Positions 7,147 through 14,805 of a stretch of DNA of 41,295 nucleotides are shown piece by piece. The DNA comes from a virus. Where the stretch lies: the IMG/VR virus record IMGVR_UViG_3300005563_000057, positions 1 to 41,295 of that record, one strand, 5' to 3'. Each line of letters starts with the position of its first letter. Position 1 is the first letter of the stretch. Both the position numbers and the translations under genes were made by a program. The notes below the pieces were generated by a model, which did no database searches, was not told the origin of the DNA, and saw only the letters and a list, made by a program, of their open reading frames with translations.

Positions 7147-8388
7147 ATGAGCACAGCACTTCCAACCTGGATGGTGTTTGAAGATGTAGACATGGACGCA
7201 GAGGAAGTCGCGGTTCCCAGCTACAAGTTTTACGGGGACAGCATAACCCTTTACTTTGAATCCGGCCCCCATATCTACTACAAATTCAACGAACAAGGAG
7301 ACCGCGAGAACGTAGATGGCGTAACCACGATCCTGAATGTGATTTCCAAGCCCTACCTCACCGCGTGGGGAACTAAGCTCTGCATCGAGACGCTGAAGGA
7401 GAAGATGTTCGACTCCAACGGGATGCCAATTCCCTACAGCACGGAAGAATTGTTTGTTTGGTTTGAAGAAGCCAAGAATAAGCACAAGGAAAAGTTGGAG
7501 ACCGCAGGGGACATTGGAAAGATAGCGCACAATTCCCTAGAGCAGAATATCAAGTATGCCATAGCGAACACTGACGGTGTGGTGAAGTCCTTGGTGGATC
7601 TACCCACGCACGAGCAAGCCTACAATTGCGTCCAAGCCGCCAAGGGGTGGATGGACGCGCATAACGTCCGCTGGCTGCATACTGAGAAACTTGTGTACTC
7701 CCGGCTCTACAATGTGGCCGGAACCCTAGATGGTGACGCGCTTGTGGACAGTTGTACCGACCCTTTCTGCAAAGGGTGCCAGGGACGGGTATTCAAGGAC
7801 CGCCGTTCCATCATCGACTTCAAGAGCAGTAACTATCTCTCGAACCCAATGGCGTATCAAACCGCGATGTACCAGTTCATGCAGATTGAGGAGTTCGGGG
7901 AACCAATCTTCGACCGCTGGGTTCTACGCCTTGGTAAGAGCCAAGGGGACTTTGAGTTTTGGTACTTGCCGGATGTTTACTTTGAGGCAGATTTGGAGGC
8001 GTTCCTTGCGGCTCTACATCTTTACCGTGGCTTACGCGATGTGGAAGAACGGCGGCGAATTGATAAGAAAGCATTCACAGAATTGACACGCTCTGTCAAG
8101 AAAGAGGCAAAGGCAGAAATCAAATCCCAGGAGAAGGCAACCAAAGCGGCAGCCAAGGCAGAACTAAAGGCTGCAAAGGCACTCAAGCTGGAAGCACAGA
8201 AGGCTCATTACAAGCGTCTACGAGCCGCAGGAACGCCTGTCGTTGAAGCCAAGGCTCTCGCATACCCCGTTGAGGTTGTAGAGGTTCCTAGCGAGATTGC
8301 ACAGTCTGCAAAGATTGAGAAGCCGGTAGTAGAAAAGCCTATCAAGGATCTCCCACAGCAAACGGCACCAAATGAATGGAGTTTGTAG
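7147..8388 (+). CDS. PD-(D/E)XK exonuclease-like protein, 413 aa
   Basis: ATG 7147 follows AAAGGG. The core has the layout of RecB/Cas4-family nucleases: a glutamate in EKLVYSRLYNVAGTLDG, the motif-II Asp in AGTLDGDALV (about residue 200), then IIDFKSSN (D-x-K, about residue 222) and AYQTAMYQ, the usual Q/Y helix. Four cysteines before the D-x-K (CTDPFCKGC and nearby) may form a metal site. The last 100 residues are a Lys/Ala/Glu-rich helix and a low-complexity tail, unusual for the family. It probably processes DNA ends for recombination or genome maturation. Nuclease fold is well supported; substrate is not known. Confidence 0.8.
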   Translation: MSTALPTWMVFEDVDMDAEEVAVPSYKFYGDSITLYFESGPHIYYKFNEQGDRENVDGVTTILNVISKPYLTAWGTKLCIETLKEKMFDSNGMPIPYSTEELFVWFEEAKNKHKEKLETAGDIGKIAHNSLEQNIKYAIANTDGVVKSLVDLPTHEQAYNCVQAAKGWMDAHNVRWLHTEKLVYSRLYNVAGTLDGDALVDSCTDPFCKGCQGRVFKDRRSIIDFKSSNYLSNPMAYQTAMYQFMQIEEFGEPIFDRWVLRLGKSQGDFEFWYLPDVYFEADLEAFLAALHLYRGLRDVEERRRIDKKAFTELTRSVKKEAKAEIKSQEKATKAAAKAELKAAKALKLEAQKAHYKRLRAAGTPVVEAKALAYPVEVVEVPSEIAQSAKIEKPVVEKPIKDLPQQTAPNEWSL

Positions 8389-8928
8389 GTGGATCATTCC
8401 CAAGCACGGACAGGTATGAATTCAAGCAAGCGAAAAGGCATTCTCAAGGATCTGTGTATGGCACAGGCATGGAGATGCTTTTGGTGCGGGCAGCTAATGG
8501 ACAACTCAGATCCTAAAGCACCGCGTTATCGAACCTTGGAACATGTCACAGCAATTGCGGGCGGTGGGAGCAAGGCGAAAGATCGAAGCAATCTTAGGGC
8601 AGCGTGCAGCGAGTGTAACCAGTTGAGGGGTGAATTTCATGGGCTGCGCTTGTGCAACGGGAGGCTTACGGAGGAAGTCAGCCGATTGAAGGTGAGGTTA
8701 ACCGAAACTAAAGAGGCTCTGCATACGGCCACCGATAGGGTTACTGAGTTGCAAAACGTGCCCGCGCCACACTGCTACTGGTGCAGGGCAAAGGGGCGTA
8801 TCAAGGAGTGGTTTTACAACATCAGTCACAGCAACTACATCTGGGCAGTACGTTACCGTCACCCTCACCCCGATTGTCTAACCACTCACCACCGACATCA
8901 ACACCTTAACCGATACAACTACAAATAG
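8389..8928 (+). CDS. HNH endonuclease, 179 aa
   Basis: GTG 8389 follows the previous stop directly. The HNH core is CFWCG (about residue 31), then LEHVTAIAGGG, a conserved Asn (DRSNLRAACSECN) and the second CxxC. A coiled-coil segment (LTEEVSRLKVRLTETKEAL) and another C-x2-C (CYWC) follow. The last residues (LNRYNYK) are read through the recurrent TAACCGATAC element, so the original stop may have been lost. HNH proteins nick or cut DNA and are often mobile in phage genomes. Whether this one is a homing enzyme is unknown. Confidence 0.8.
   Translation: MDHSQARTGMNSSKRKGILKDLCMAQAWRCFWCGQLMDNSDPKAPRYRTLEHVTAIAGGGSKAKDRSNLRAACSECNQLRGEFHGLRLCNGRLTEEVSRLKVRLTETKEALHTATDRVTELQNVPAPHCYWCRAKGRIKEWFYNISHSNYIWAVRYRHPHPDCLTTHHRHQHLNRYNYK
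8907..8916 (+). promoter_or_regulatory. TAACCGATAC element, copy 2
   Basis: Exact copy, 29 nt before the GTG at 8946. It overlaps the last codons of the HNH gene, in a frame where it encodes LNRY. Confidence 0.5.
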
Positions 8929-8945
8929 GAGACATAGATTAAAGT

Positions 8946-9611
8946 GTGAGGCCACTAAAGACTTGCGCGAAATGTAAGAAAGAGTTACCCGCGACGGTCG
9001 AGTTCTTCTTCAGGCAAGCCAGGGCTAAGAGTGGGTTGAAGTCTCGTTGTAAGGTGTGTCAGCAAGAAGACAGCAATGTATATAGGCTGGCTAATCCCGA
9101 GAAGTTCTCAGGCTATCGTGCAAAAGCATACAAGAACGACGCGGAGGCAGAGAAGAAGAGGACCGCGAAGTACCGCAAAGATCACCCGGAGAAGATAAAG
9201 AAGTACCCATATAAGAACAAGCCTCAGTACCTACGGCAGCGGCGGGCGTATTACGCACTCTACCCCACAAAGAGGCAGAAAGGCACACTGAAGAAGAACT
9301 ATCGACTTACAGTGGAGCAGTATCAAGCAAAGTTGGTAGAACAGAACTTTAGGTGTGCAAATCTGGGTTGTTCTAACTCCGTGGTAAAGGGTGGTCATGT
9401 AGACCATGACCACACATGCTGCCCGACCCGCGAATCCTGCGGTAAATGTGTCAGGGGTATTCTATGTCCTGGGTGCAACACCGGCTTGGGAATGCTCAAG
9501 GACGATATCGCAAGAGTACGAGGGGCTGCGGCCTATCTTGAACTCCACCTTGATAAACGCTTAACCGATTCAGCAACCGAAAGGAATACAGATTGTCTAC
9601 AGACCTCGTAA
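8946..9611 (+). CDS. Recombination endonuclease VII, 221 aa
   Basis: GTG 8946 follows AGGAG at a long spacing. An N-terminal zinc motif (CAKCKKELP ... CKVCQ, residues 7-40) is followed by a very basic linker. The C-terminal half is a clear T4 gp49-type domain: CANLGC, then VDHDH (catalytic His/Asp), CVRGILCPGCNTGLG and DDIARVRGAAAYLE. The T4 enzyme resolves Holliday junctions and branched DNA before packaging. The tail after the domain reads through a variant TAACCGATTC element. It overlaps the next gene by 19 bp. Confidence 0.88.
   Translation: MRPLKTCAKCKKELPATVEFFFRQARAKSGLKSRCKVCQQEDSNVYRLANPEKFSGYRAKAYKNDAEAEKKRTAKYRKDHPEKIKKYPYKNKPQYLRQRRAYYALYPTKRQKGTLKKNYRLTVEQYQAKLVEQNFRCANLGCSNSVVKGGHVDHDHTCCPTRESCGKCVRGILCPGCNTGLGMLKDDIARVRGAAAYLELHLDKRLTDSATERNTDCLQTS
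9562..9571 (+). promoter_or_regulatory. TAACCGATAC element, variant TAACCGATTC
   Basis: Nine of ten bases match. It lies in the 3' end of the endonuclease VII gene and ends 21 nt before the TTG start at 9593, the usual distance for this element. Confidence 0.45.
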
Positions 9612-10522
9612 ACATTGAAACGCAGAACGCGATTGTGAAGCAGCAGAGTGATTCTTGGGGTGAGGAAACGGATGAGATCAAGCCGGTCTATATCGCCCTC
9701 AAGCAACCCACGTCCGAAACCCTTGATGCGTTCAAAAATGGTTCGTTCGTGTACAAGACACTTGGCAAGTCTTGGGACAGCATGAACATCATTCCCTTGC
9801 AGATCCTCAAGACCCGCAAGAAGCAGACTCCCTACCAGCCTGGGGTCAAGTCGGAGACACTGTGCCGGTCCAACAACCGCATCGTGCCTGTCACGAATGA
9901 TGACCGCTTTACTCCGCTGGCTACAACTTGTGCAAGCTGCAAGTACGGTGATGCGGCTTGGGCAGGTTATGACAAGGCGACCAAGACCGGCACCAAGCCT
10001 TCCTGCGACAAGGAGATTCAGGTTCTTTTCATCGAGCAGGAAAGTGGACAGCCCTATATCTACAGCGTGCGCGGAACCGGCGTCAAGCCTGTGGAAGCCA
10101 TGTTTGAAGCAATCAAGGCCATCTCCAAGGATGTGCAGGGTCGCAACGAAACCGCCAATAGGCTCGCAAGGGGTACAGGTGTTCGCCCCCAGATTTACGA
10201 GTTTGTTATCACGATGACTTCAGAGCGTGCGGGCAAGAACTACATCCCCAAGTTCACGAAGGTTGTCCAGATGACGCCAGAGAATGCGGCTTCATTCGGA
10301 CCCTTGTATGAGCAGTTTGTTACTGCCCGTCAGTTGGCGTTTGAGAATCGCGCCAAGGAAGCCTCGGTTGATGCTGCCATTGAGTCGGGTGAGGTTGAGG
10401 AGCAGGAGCCGGTCCAGGCTGCCGCACAGGTTCAGCCAGAGTACCTTCCGCCCCCGACCAAGCGCCGTGCAGGGACTCGTCCTGTGTACGTTCCACCGAC
10501 CGAGGATAAACAGCCCATCTAG
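9593..10522 (+). CDS. Hypothetical protein, 309 aa, possible zinc site
   Basis: The TTG start is preceded by AAGGAATACAGA, nearly identical to the leader of the ribonucleotide reductase gene. The N-terminal 250 residues are well ordered, with CASCKYGDAAW and a later Cys (about residues 104-132) as a possible zinc site. The C-terminal 60 residues are acidic, then Pro/Arg-rich (EEQEPVQAAAQVQPEYLPPP). Position between a nuclease module and helicases suggests a DNA-handling role such as single-strand DNA binding, but I see no diagnostic fold. Confidence 0.75.
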   Translation: MSTDLVNIETQNAIVKQQSDSWGEETDEIKPVYIALKQPTSETLDAFKNGSFVYKTLGKSWDSMNIIPLQILKTRKKQTPYQPGVKSETLCRSNNRIVPVTNDDRFTPLATTCASCKYGDAAWAGYDKATKTGTKPSCDKEIQVLFIEQESGQPYIYSVRGTGVKPVEAMFEAIKAISKDVQGRNETANRLARGTGVRPQIYEFVITMTSERAGKNYIPKFTKVVQMTPENAASFGPLYEQFVTARQLAFENRAKEASVDAAIESGEVEEQEPVQAAAQVQPEYLPPPTKRRAGTRPVYVPPTEDKQPI

Positions 10523-10532
10523 TCAGCAGACA

Positions 10533-10542
10533 TAACCGATAC
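10533..10542 (+). promoter_or_regulatory. TAACCGATAC element, copy 3
   Basis: Exact copy between the genes ending at 10522 and starting at 10591. The 48-nt distance to the next start is longer than usual. It is followed by AGCATGG, similar to the ACCATGG after the copy at 29238. Confidence 0.5.
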
Positions 10543-10590
10543 AGCATGGGGCACGCTTGTGAACGGTGTCCCAGATAGAAGGAATACCTT

Positions 10591-10788
10591 ATGGAAAAGT
10601 GCGACACGAATTTGTTTCATCTTTGGCTTCACTGGCTACGCAGTCTCGGGGGCACTTTTGAACCCGTGCGTGACCTAGATGAACCCAAGCCCCGTACAGG
10701 ACGTAGAGACCCTGACAAGAAACCCCGTATGAACCCCGTAGGCACCAATGCTGCATATTGGACCGCGCAAGCCAACTCACAGAAGTAG
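10591..10788 (+). CDS. Small hypothetical protein, 65 aa
   Basis: ATG 10591 has AGAAGGAA upstream. The product begins with an aromatic helix (NLFHLWLHWLRSLGG) and continues with a basic, Pro-rich, disordered stretch (DEPKPRTGRRDPDKKPRMNP). No family is recognised. The following TTG-started gene begins 14 bp downstream. Confidence 0.6.
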   Translation: MEKCDTNLFHLWLHWLRSLGGTFEPVRDLDEPKPRTGRRDPDKKPRMNPVGTNAAYWTAQANSQK

Positions 10789-10802
10789 AGAGGAACATTA
10801 GA

Positions 10803-11567
10803 TTGCCTAAATTCAATCCGGTAGCACCTGTTGTCATCCCGGCCCCTGCCATTGTGCAGAGAGACGTTTCCAGGGCGGAAGAAGTCATCCAAAGCATCCA
10901 GAAACTTGAGAGCGGGCTGTCTACATCGCAGTTTGATTTGGGCTTTTTGCTGGCAGAAGTGAAGCGGGACGATCTGTGGGCTGCTCACAAGGCTCTGAGC
11001 TTTGATGAGTTTGTCAAAAACATGAGGTTCGATATTTCCCCGCGCCAAGTCGCCTACTTGGTGACCATCGCTAACAAGAGCCAGCAGCTTGGCATCCCTC
11101 GTGAGCAATTGGTGAAAGCCAAGATCAGCAAGGTAAAGGAGATTTTCAAACTCGACCCAGAGACAGAGCACAAGGACGACGCCACGGGCAACATTGAAAT
11201 CGTGAGCGATCTTATGAAGCAGTTGGTGGTTGATGCGCCCTTCAAGACATTGGCAGAAATCAAGAAACTGGTGGACGACATCATTGGTGTGGTAGACCCC
11301 GATGGCAAGCCTGTGAAGGATACGGTCATGTACCGCACGGACCAGTTGGCGGTTGTGGATATGGCTATCAAACTCAACATGCTTCAGGCAGGGGAGAGTG
11401 CAGAAGGGTTGACTGGATCTGACAAGCAGATTGCAAGGGGCAAGGCGCATGAACGCATTTGTGCAAACTATCTCGCAGACCCCAACAACGAAGCAGAAAA
11501 ACTCGGCACCCCTGGAACCTTCGTGGATGATGATGGCACCGTGTACGAGTTAGGGGACGGAGAATGA
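10803..11567 (+). CDS. Hypothetical protein, 254 aa
   Basis: TTG 10803 is chosen because GAGGAACATTAGA precedes it, matching the leaders of two other TTG-started genes here; an upstream in-frame ATG at 10758 lies inside the previous gene. The protein is mostly helical; the segment LSFDEFVKNMRFDISPRQVA (about residues 68-87) resembles helix-turn-helix-like repeats found in phage DNA-associated proteins. The C-terminal end is acidic. It could bind DNA. It overlaps the next gene at ATGA. Confidence 0.7.
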   Translation: MPKFNPVAPVVIPAPAIVQRDVSRAEEVIQSIQKLESGLSTSQFDLGFLLAEVKRDDLWAAHKALSFDEFVKNMRFDISPRQVAYLVTIANKSQQLGIPREQLVKAKISKVKEIFKLDPETEHKDDATGNIEIVSDLMKQLVVDAPFKTLAEIKKLVDDIIGVVDPDGKPVKDTVMYRTDQLAVVDMAIKLNMLQAGESAEGLTGSDKQIARGKAHERICANYLADPNNEAEKLGTPGTFVDDDGTVYELGDGE

Positions 11568-12040
11568 AAGTCCCTATCTGCTGGGAATGTAGAGATTCAA
11601 GTGGCCTTGAGGAAACCGCTGTAGACGGTAAGCCAATCATGGTCTGCTCCTACTGTGGCAACAAGGCTTCATCTGTGGAAGAAACCCGGTTACACAATGG
11701 CAACCTACCTACTAACGACCCCATGAAGGTGTTAGGGGACTTTCATTCTGCAAGCAGTTACGCCATCCGGGCATTCACAACCCCGCTTGGCAAAGTCAGG
11801 ATGAATGTTTCTACGAATTCAAACTTCTGCCATTCGGTAACGGCGGATGGTGTGGTTTCAAAGAGTATCAAACGGTACGTAGATAGTGACTGGAGTTCTG
11901 AGGCGTTCTCATCCGTGCTGGCAGAGTACCCCGAGAATATGGCGGGTGTCTTCCAAACCCTGGCGATTGTTTCCAAGATCGTGGGCGAGTTGCAGAGAAC
12001 CGTAAACCCTGTAGTGGAGTTGGATTTGGACGCAGAATAG
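11564..12040 (+). CDS. Zinc-ribbon hypothetical protein, 158 aa
   Basis: ATG 11564 is coupled to the preceding stop. CWEC at residues 6-9 and CSYC at about 29-32 form a zinc-ribbon-like pair. The remaining 120 residues look like an independent alpha/beta domain (SSYAIRAFTTPLGKVRMNV; VFQTLAIVSKIVGELQ) that I do not recognise. The stop is directly followed by the HNH gene. Possibly nucleic-acid binding, inferred only from the ribbon. Confidence 0.7.
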   Translation: MKVPICWECRDSSGLEETAVDGKPIMVCSYCGNKASSVEETRLHNGNLPTNDPMKVLGDFHSASSYAIRAFTTPLGKVRMNVSTNSNFCHSVTADGVVSKSIKRYVDSDWSSEAFSSVLAEYPENMAGVFQTLAIVSKIVGELQRTVNPVVELDLDAE

Positions 12041-12370
12041 ATGCCCAAACGGTTCATACTGTCTGAGAAAGCATACGCTGCTCTACGGACAAAGGTCTAC
12101 CAACGCGATAGCTTCAAGTGCCGTAGATGCGGGGCTAGTAACGTGTCGGCACATCATATTTGGTGGAGGTCAGCAGGAGGGCCGGATACAAGCGGAAATC
12201 TGGCATCACTCTGCGATACCTGCCACAAGATGGTTCATGGGCTAATCAAGGGCAGATATTTACAAATCCTGGCAAAATCTGGTGACCCCAATGAGATCCC
12301 AGATGCGGACAAGGGACTTAAATTCACGATTCATAACAAGCCTCAGAGGAGAAACAAGTGGACAACGTAA
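12041..12370 (+). CDS. HNH endonuclease, 109 aa
   Basis: ATG 12041 immediately follows the preceding TAG. This is a compact, complete HNH domain: VYQRDSFKCRRCG, then HHIWWRSAGGPDTSGN, then LCDTCHKMVHG. The two CxxC pairs bind a structural zinc and the HH...N...H residues form the metal-dependent active site. Proteins of this size act as nicking enzymes in packaging or as free-standing homing endonucleases; no terminase is nearby. It overlaps the next gene by 13 bp. Confidence 0.85.
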   Translation: MPKRFILSEKAYAALRTKVYQRDSFKCRRCGASNVSAHHIWWRSAGGPDTSGNLASLCDTCHKMVHGLIKGRYLQILAKSGDPNEIPDADKGLKFTIHNKPQRRNKWTT

Positions 12371-12843
12371 CTAATACCAGCCCCTTTGCAAGTCATTGGG
12401 CAGCAGAACCCAAAGACGGTCCCAACCCTCTCTACCACAATGGTGTCAAGGTTGGTACATACGAGTCGGGAGTAGGTAGCCCCATCGGCATCCTTTCGGG
12501 ACTTGATGGTAAATCCTACAAGTCGTGGAAGGAAGTCATTGATGCCAACAGCACGTTCTTTGCGCCGAGTGGCGTTGTTGAAGGCTATGATTTGGACACA
12601 TCCTTTAACCCCGAGGACTTCAATGATCTGCCCCGTGACACGCCGATGTGCAATGGTGACTGCCCTGAGTGCCGTGAGGAAGCCGCTGATGACGCTGTGT
12701 TTGTCAGTGTGAACTCTGACGGTCGAATCTTTGTGCAGATTGACGACGACATGAGCATCGTGTTGACGGCAGACGAAGCCGCATCGCTCATCGCCAAGTT
12801 GGAATGGGCTGTTGAAGGTGTAAGCGCACTGGAGGTTATCTGA
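12358..12843 (+). CDS. Hypothetical protein, 161 aa
   Basis: GTG 12358 follows AGAGGAGAAACAA. The acidic product has a central cysteine group (MCNGDCPECREE, about residues 99-110) and a C-terminal beta-hairpin/helix block (GRIFVQIDDDMSIVLTADEA) resembling small phage proteins of unknown function. The stop overlaps the next ATG (TGATG). Confidence 0.7.
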   Translation: MDNVTNTSPFASHWAAEPKDGPNPLYHNGVKVGTYESGVGSPIGILSGLDGKSYKSWKEVIDANSTFFAPSGVVEGYDLDTSFNPEDFNDLPRDTPMCNGDCPECREEAADDAVFVSVNSDGRIFVQIDDDMSIVLTADEAASLIAKLEWAVEGVSALEVI

Positions 12844-13073
12844 TGGCTGCTCGTAAACGCAAGAAGATCGAAGGCGCATCCCGCAATATCTACATTGTCA
12901 CCTACACGCGGGACACAGCCAACGGCACCAAGGAATTTGAAAATCAGTATGCAGCCGATGTTTACGCCACAGCAGAACTAATGGCGCAGGACATTGACTA
13001 CATTTACACAAGCCAGATCATCTCCATTAAGAGAACCGACCAGCGTGTGACCTACGCATTCCCAGTAGTCTAA
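12843..13073 (+). CDS. Small hypothetical protein, 76 aa
   Basis: ATG 12843 overlaps the preceding stop. A basic start (AARKRKKIEGASR) is followed by an alternating hydrophobic pattern (NIYIVTYTRDT ... YIYTSQIISIKR) suggesting a small beta-sheet fold. It lies 9 bp before the helicase gene and shares its AAGGAG-rich intergenic region. Not recognised. Confidence 0.65.
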   Translation: MAARKRKKIEGASRNIYIVTYTRDTANGTKEFENQYAADVYATAELMAQDIDYIYTSQIISIKRTDQRVTYAFPVV

Positions 13074-13082
13074 GGAGATAAC

Positions 13083-14777
13083 TTGCTTCGGCCTTACCAA
13101 AGTGACTGCGTGAACGCAAGTTTGTCCCGCAGAGCAGCGGGGGTAAAGCGGCAACTCATTAGCTTGTTCACGAGCGGGGGTAAGACGGTGATCTTCGCCA
13201 ACCTACCCCAATATATGCCCGTGGACAAGCGGATGATGATGGTTGTCCACACTGATGAACTTGTTCGCCAAGCAGTAAAAAATATCAAGCACTGGAACCC
13301 TGGTCTGGAAGTTGGTGTTGAGAAAGCAGAGCAGTACGCTGGGGATGAGCGCGTGGTGGTTGCAAGTATCCAGACCTTGGGCACGGAGGCTGGATACAAG
13401 CGGTTAGCAAGGTTCAATCCCAACGACTTCTATTTCTTGATTATTGACGAAGCGCACCACGCGACCGCCGTGACGTACAAGAATGTTATCAGGCACTTCG
13501 GTCTATTCGAGTCTGCCCCATACACTACATTGTGTGGGTTTACAGCAACACCCAATCGTGGGGACGGGCAGGCGCTTGGGCAGGTATTCGATGAAACCGT
13601 GTTTGAGTATGGCATCCAAGACGGTTTACGGGATGGATGGCTGGTTGACCCTATCGGCATCCGTATCCGTCTCGACGCCGATATCAGCAAGGTCGGGACC
13701 AAGAAAGGTGACTTCGACAAGGACCAACTTGCGGCTGCCGTAAACACTCCTGCGTGTAATGAAGAAATGGTTAGACGCTGGATGGAAGAAGCGTGGCCCC
13801 GCCGTACCATTGGATTCACCGTAAATGTAAAGCACGCGGAAGACATGGCAGTGGTGTTCCAGCGCCAAGGGATTGCTGCACAAGCCATCTCGGGCAAGGA
13901 TTCGCGGGATGTTCAGAGGCAGAAGATCGCTGCATTTGCATCCGGTGAAATCATGGTGCTGCTCAATTGCCAGCTAATGATTGAGGGTGTAGACATTTGG
14001 CAGATTGAGTGTGTACTGGATGCTGCGCCTTGCAAGAGCCAAGGCAAGGTAGTTCAGAAGTATGGTAGAGGTTTCAGATTGCAGGAAGGCATCTGGAACA
14101 TGAATGAGTACCGAGCACAAGGGCTGCTCAAAGACGAAGACAAAAGTGACTGCCTCATTATGGATGGTGCGTGCAACACAGGCAAGCACTCACTTGTAAC
14201 CCTGTCTACGCTGTTCGGGCTTGGGGCAGATTTGGACCTCAAGGGGCGGTCGGTGCGGGTTGCGGCCAAGGCGATTGAGGATGTACAGAGACAGTATCCC
14301 AACCTGGATATGTCGAAGCTCAAGGACATCACTCAGATCAAATCATACATTGAGTCGGCTAATCTGTGGGCTGTTCGCTTTGCAGAAGATGTGATGGACT
14401 TCAGTAAACTCCAGTGGCATTCTCCTGCACCCAAGACGTACAGGTTGCTTCTGCCCAAGGGGGAACAAGTCGTAGTCACAGAGGATCTGACCGGGAAATA
14501 CACTGTGGCTGGGGTTGTTAACACTGAGCGGTTTGAAGAAAGAAACATCAAGTCGTTGGCAGAAGCCATTAGGTTCGCAGACAGAACCGTGAGTACCAAG
14601 GGGAAGGAAATTCTCACATTGCTGCGCCGAGAGAGCAAATGGCATTCAGAGCCGGTAAGCGACGGGCAGCGTGCTTTGCTCAAGAAGCTGAAGGTGCCTG
14701 ATGCCGCTGTAGCCAAGATGAATAAGGGCGATGCGGCCAAGCTGATTACTTCCAGGTTTGGTAACAAGCAGCCATAA
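13083..14777 (+). CDS. SF2 DEAH-box helicase, 564 aa
   Basis: The TTG start has AAGGAG at a good distance (13073-13078). Domain 1: Q-like start LRPYQSDCV, Walker A SGGKT with Lys34, DEAHH at residues 122-126, and motif III GFTATPNR. Domain 2: the region with TIGFTVNVKHAEDMA, LLNCQLMIEGVDI and KYGRGFR (motif VI arginines). This is the UvsW/RecG/restriction-helicase style of superfamily 2. It uses ATP to translocate on or remodel duplex or branched DNA, and probably acts in replication restart or recombination beside RecA and endonuclease VII. The last 150 residues are unrecognised and may be an accessory DNA-binding region. Confidence 0.88.
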   Translation: MLRPYQSDCVNASLSRRAAGVKRQLISLFTSGGKTVIFANLPQYMPVDKRMMMVVHTDELVRQAVKNIKHWNPGLEVGVEKAEQYAGDERVVVASIQTLGTEAGYKRLARFNPNDFYFLIIDEAHHATAVTYKNVIRHFGLFESAPYTTLCGFTATPNRGDGQALGQVFDETVFEYGIQDGLRDGWLVDPIGIRIRLDADISKVGTKKGDFDKDQLAAAVNTPACNEEMVRRWMEEAWPRRTIGFTVNVKHAEDMAVVFQRQGIAAQAISGKDSRDVQRQKIAAFASGEIMVLLNCQLMIEGVDIWQIECVLDAAPCKSQGKVVQKYGRGFRLQEGIWNMNEYRAQGLLKDEDKSDCLIMDGACNTGKHSLVTLSTLFGLGADLDLKGRSVRVAAKAIEDVQRQYPNLDMSKLKDITQIKSYIESANLWAVRFAEDVMDFSKLQWHSPAPKTYRLLLPKGEQVVVTEDLTGKYTVAGVVNTERFEERNIKSLAEAIRFADRTVSTKGKEILTLLRRESKWHSEPVSDGQRALLKKLKVPDAAVAKMNKGDAAKLITSRFGNKQP

Positions 14778-14784
14778 CGGATAT
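14775..14784 (+). promoter_or_regulatory. TAACCGATAC element, variant TAACGGATAT
   Basis: Eight of ten bases match. The TAA is the stop codon of the helicase gene, and the element ends 21 nt before the primase-helicase GTG start. Confidence 0.4.
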
Positions 14785-14805
14785 ACTATATCTAAGGATG
14801 TGATA

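Noticed and set aside
10629-11450. 273-aa open frame on the minus strand
   Set aside because: It covers two + strand genes that have ribosome sites and coupled junctions; no recognisable domain and no neighbour on that strand.
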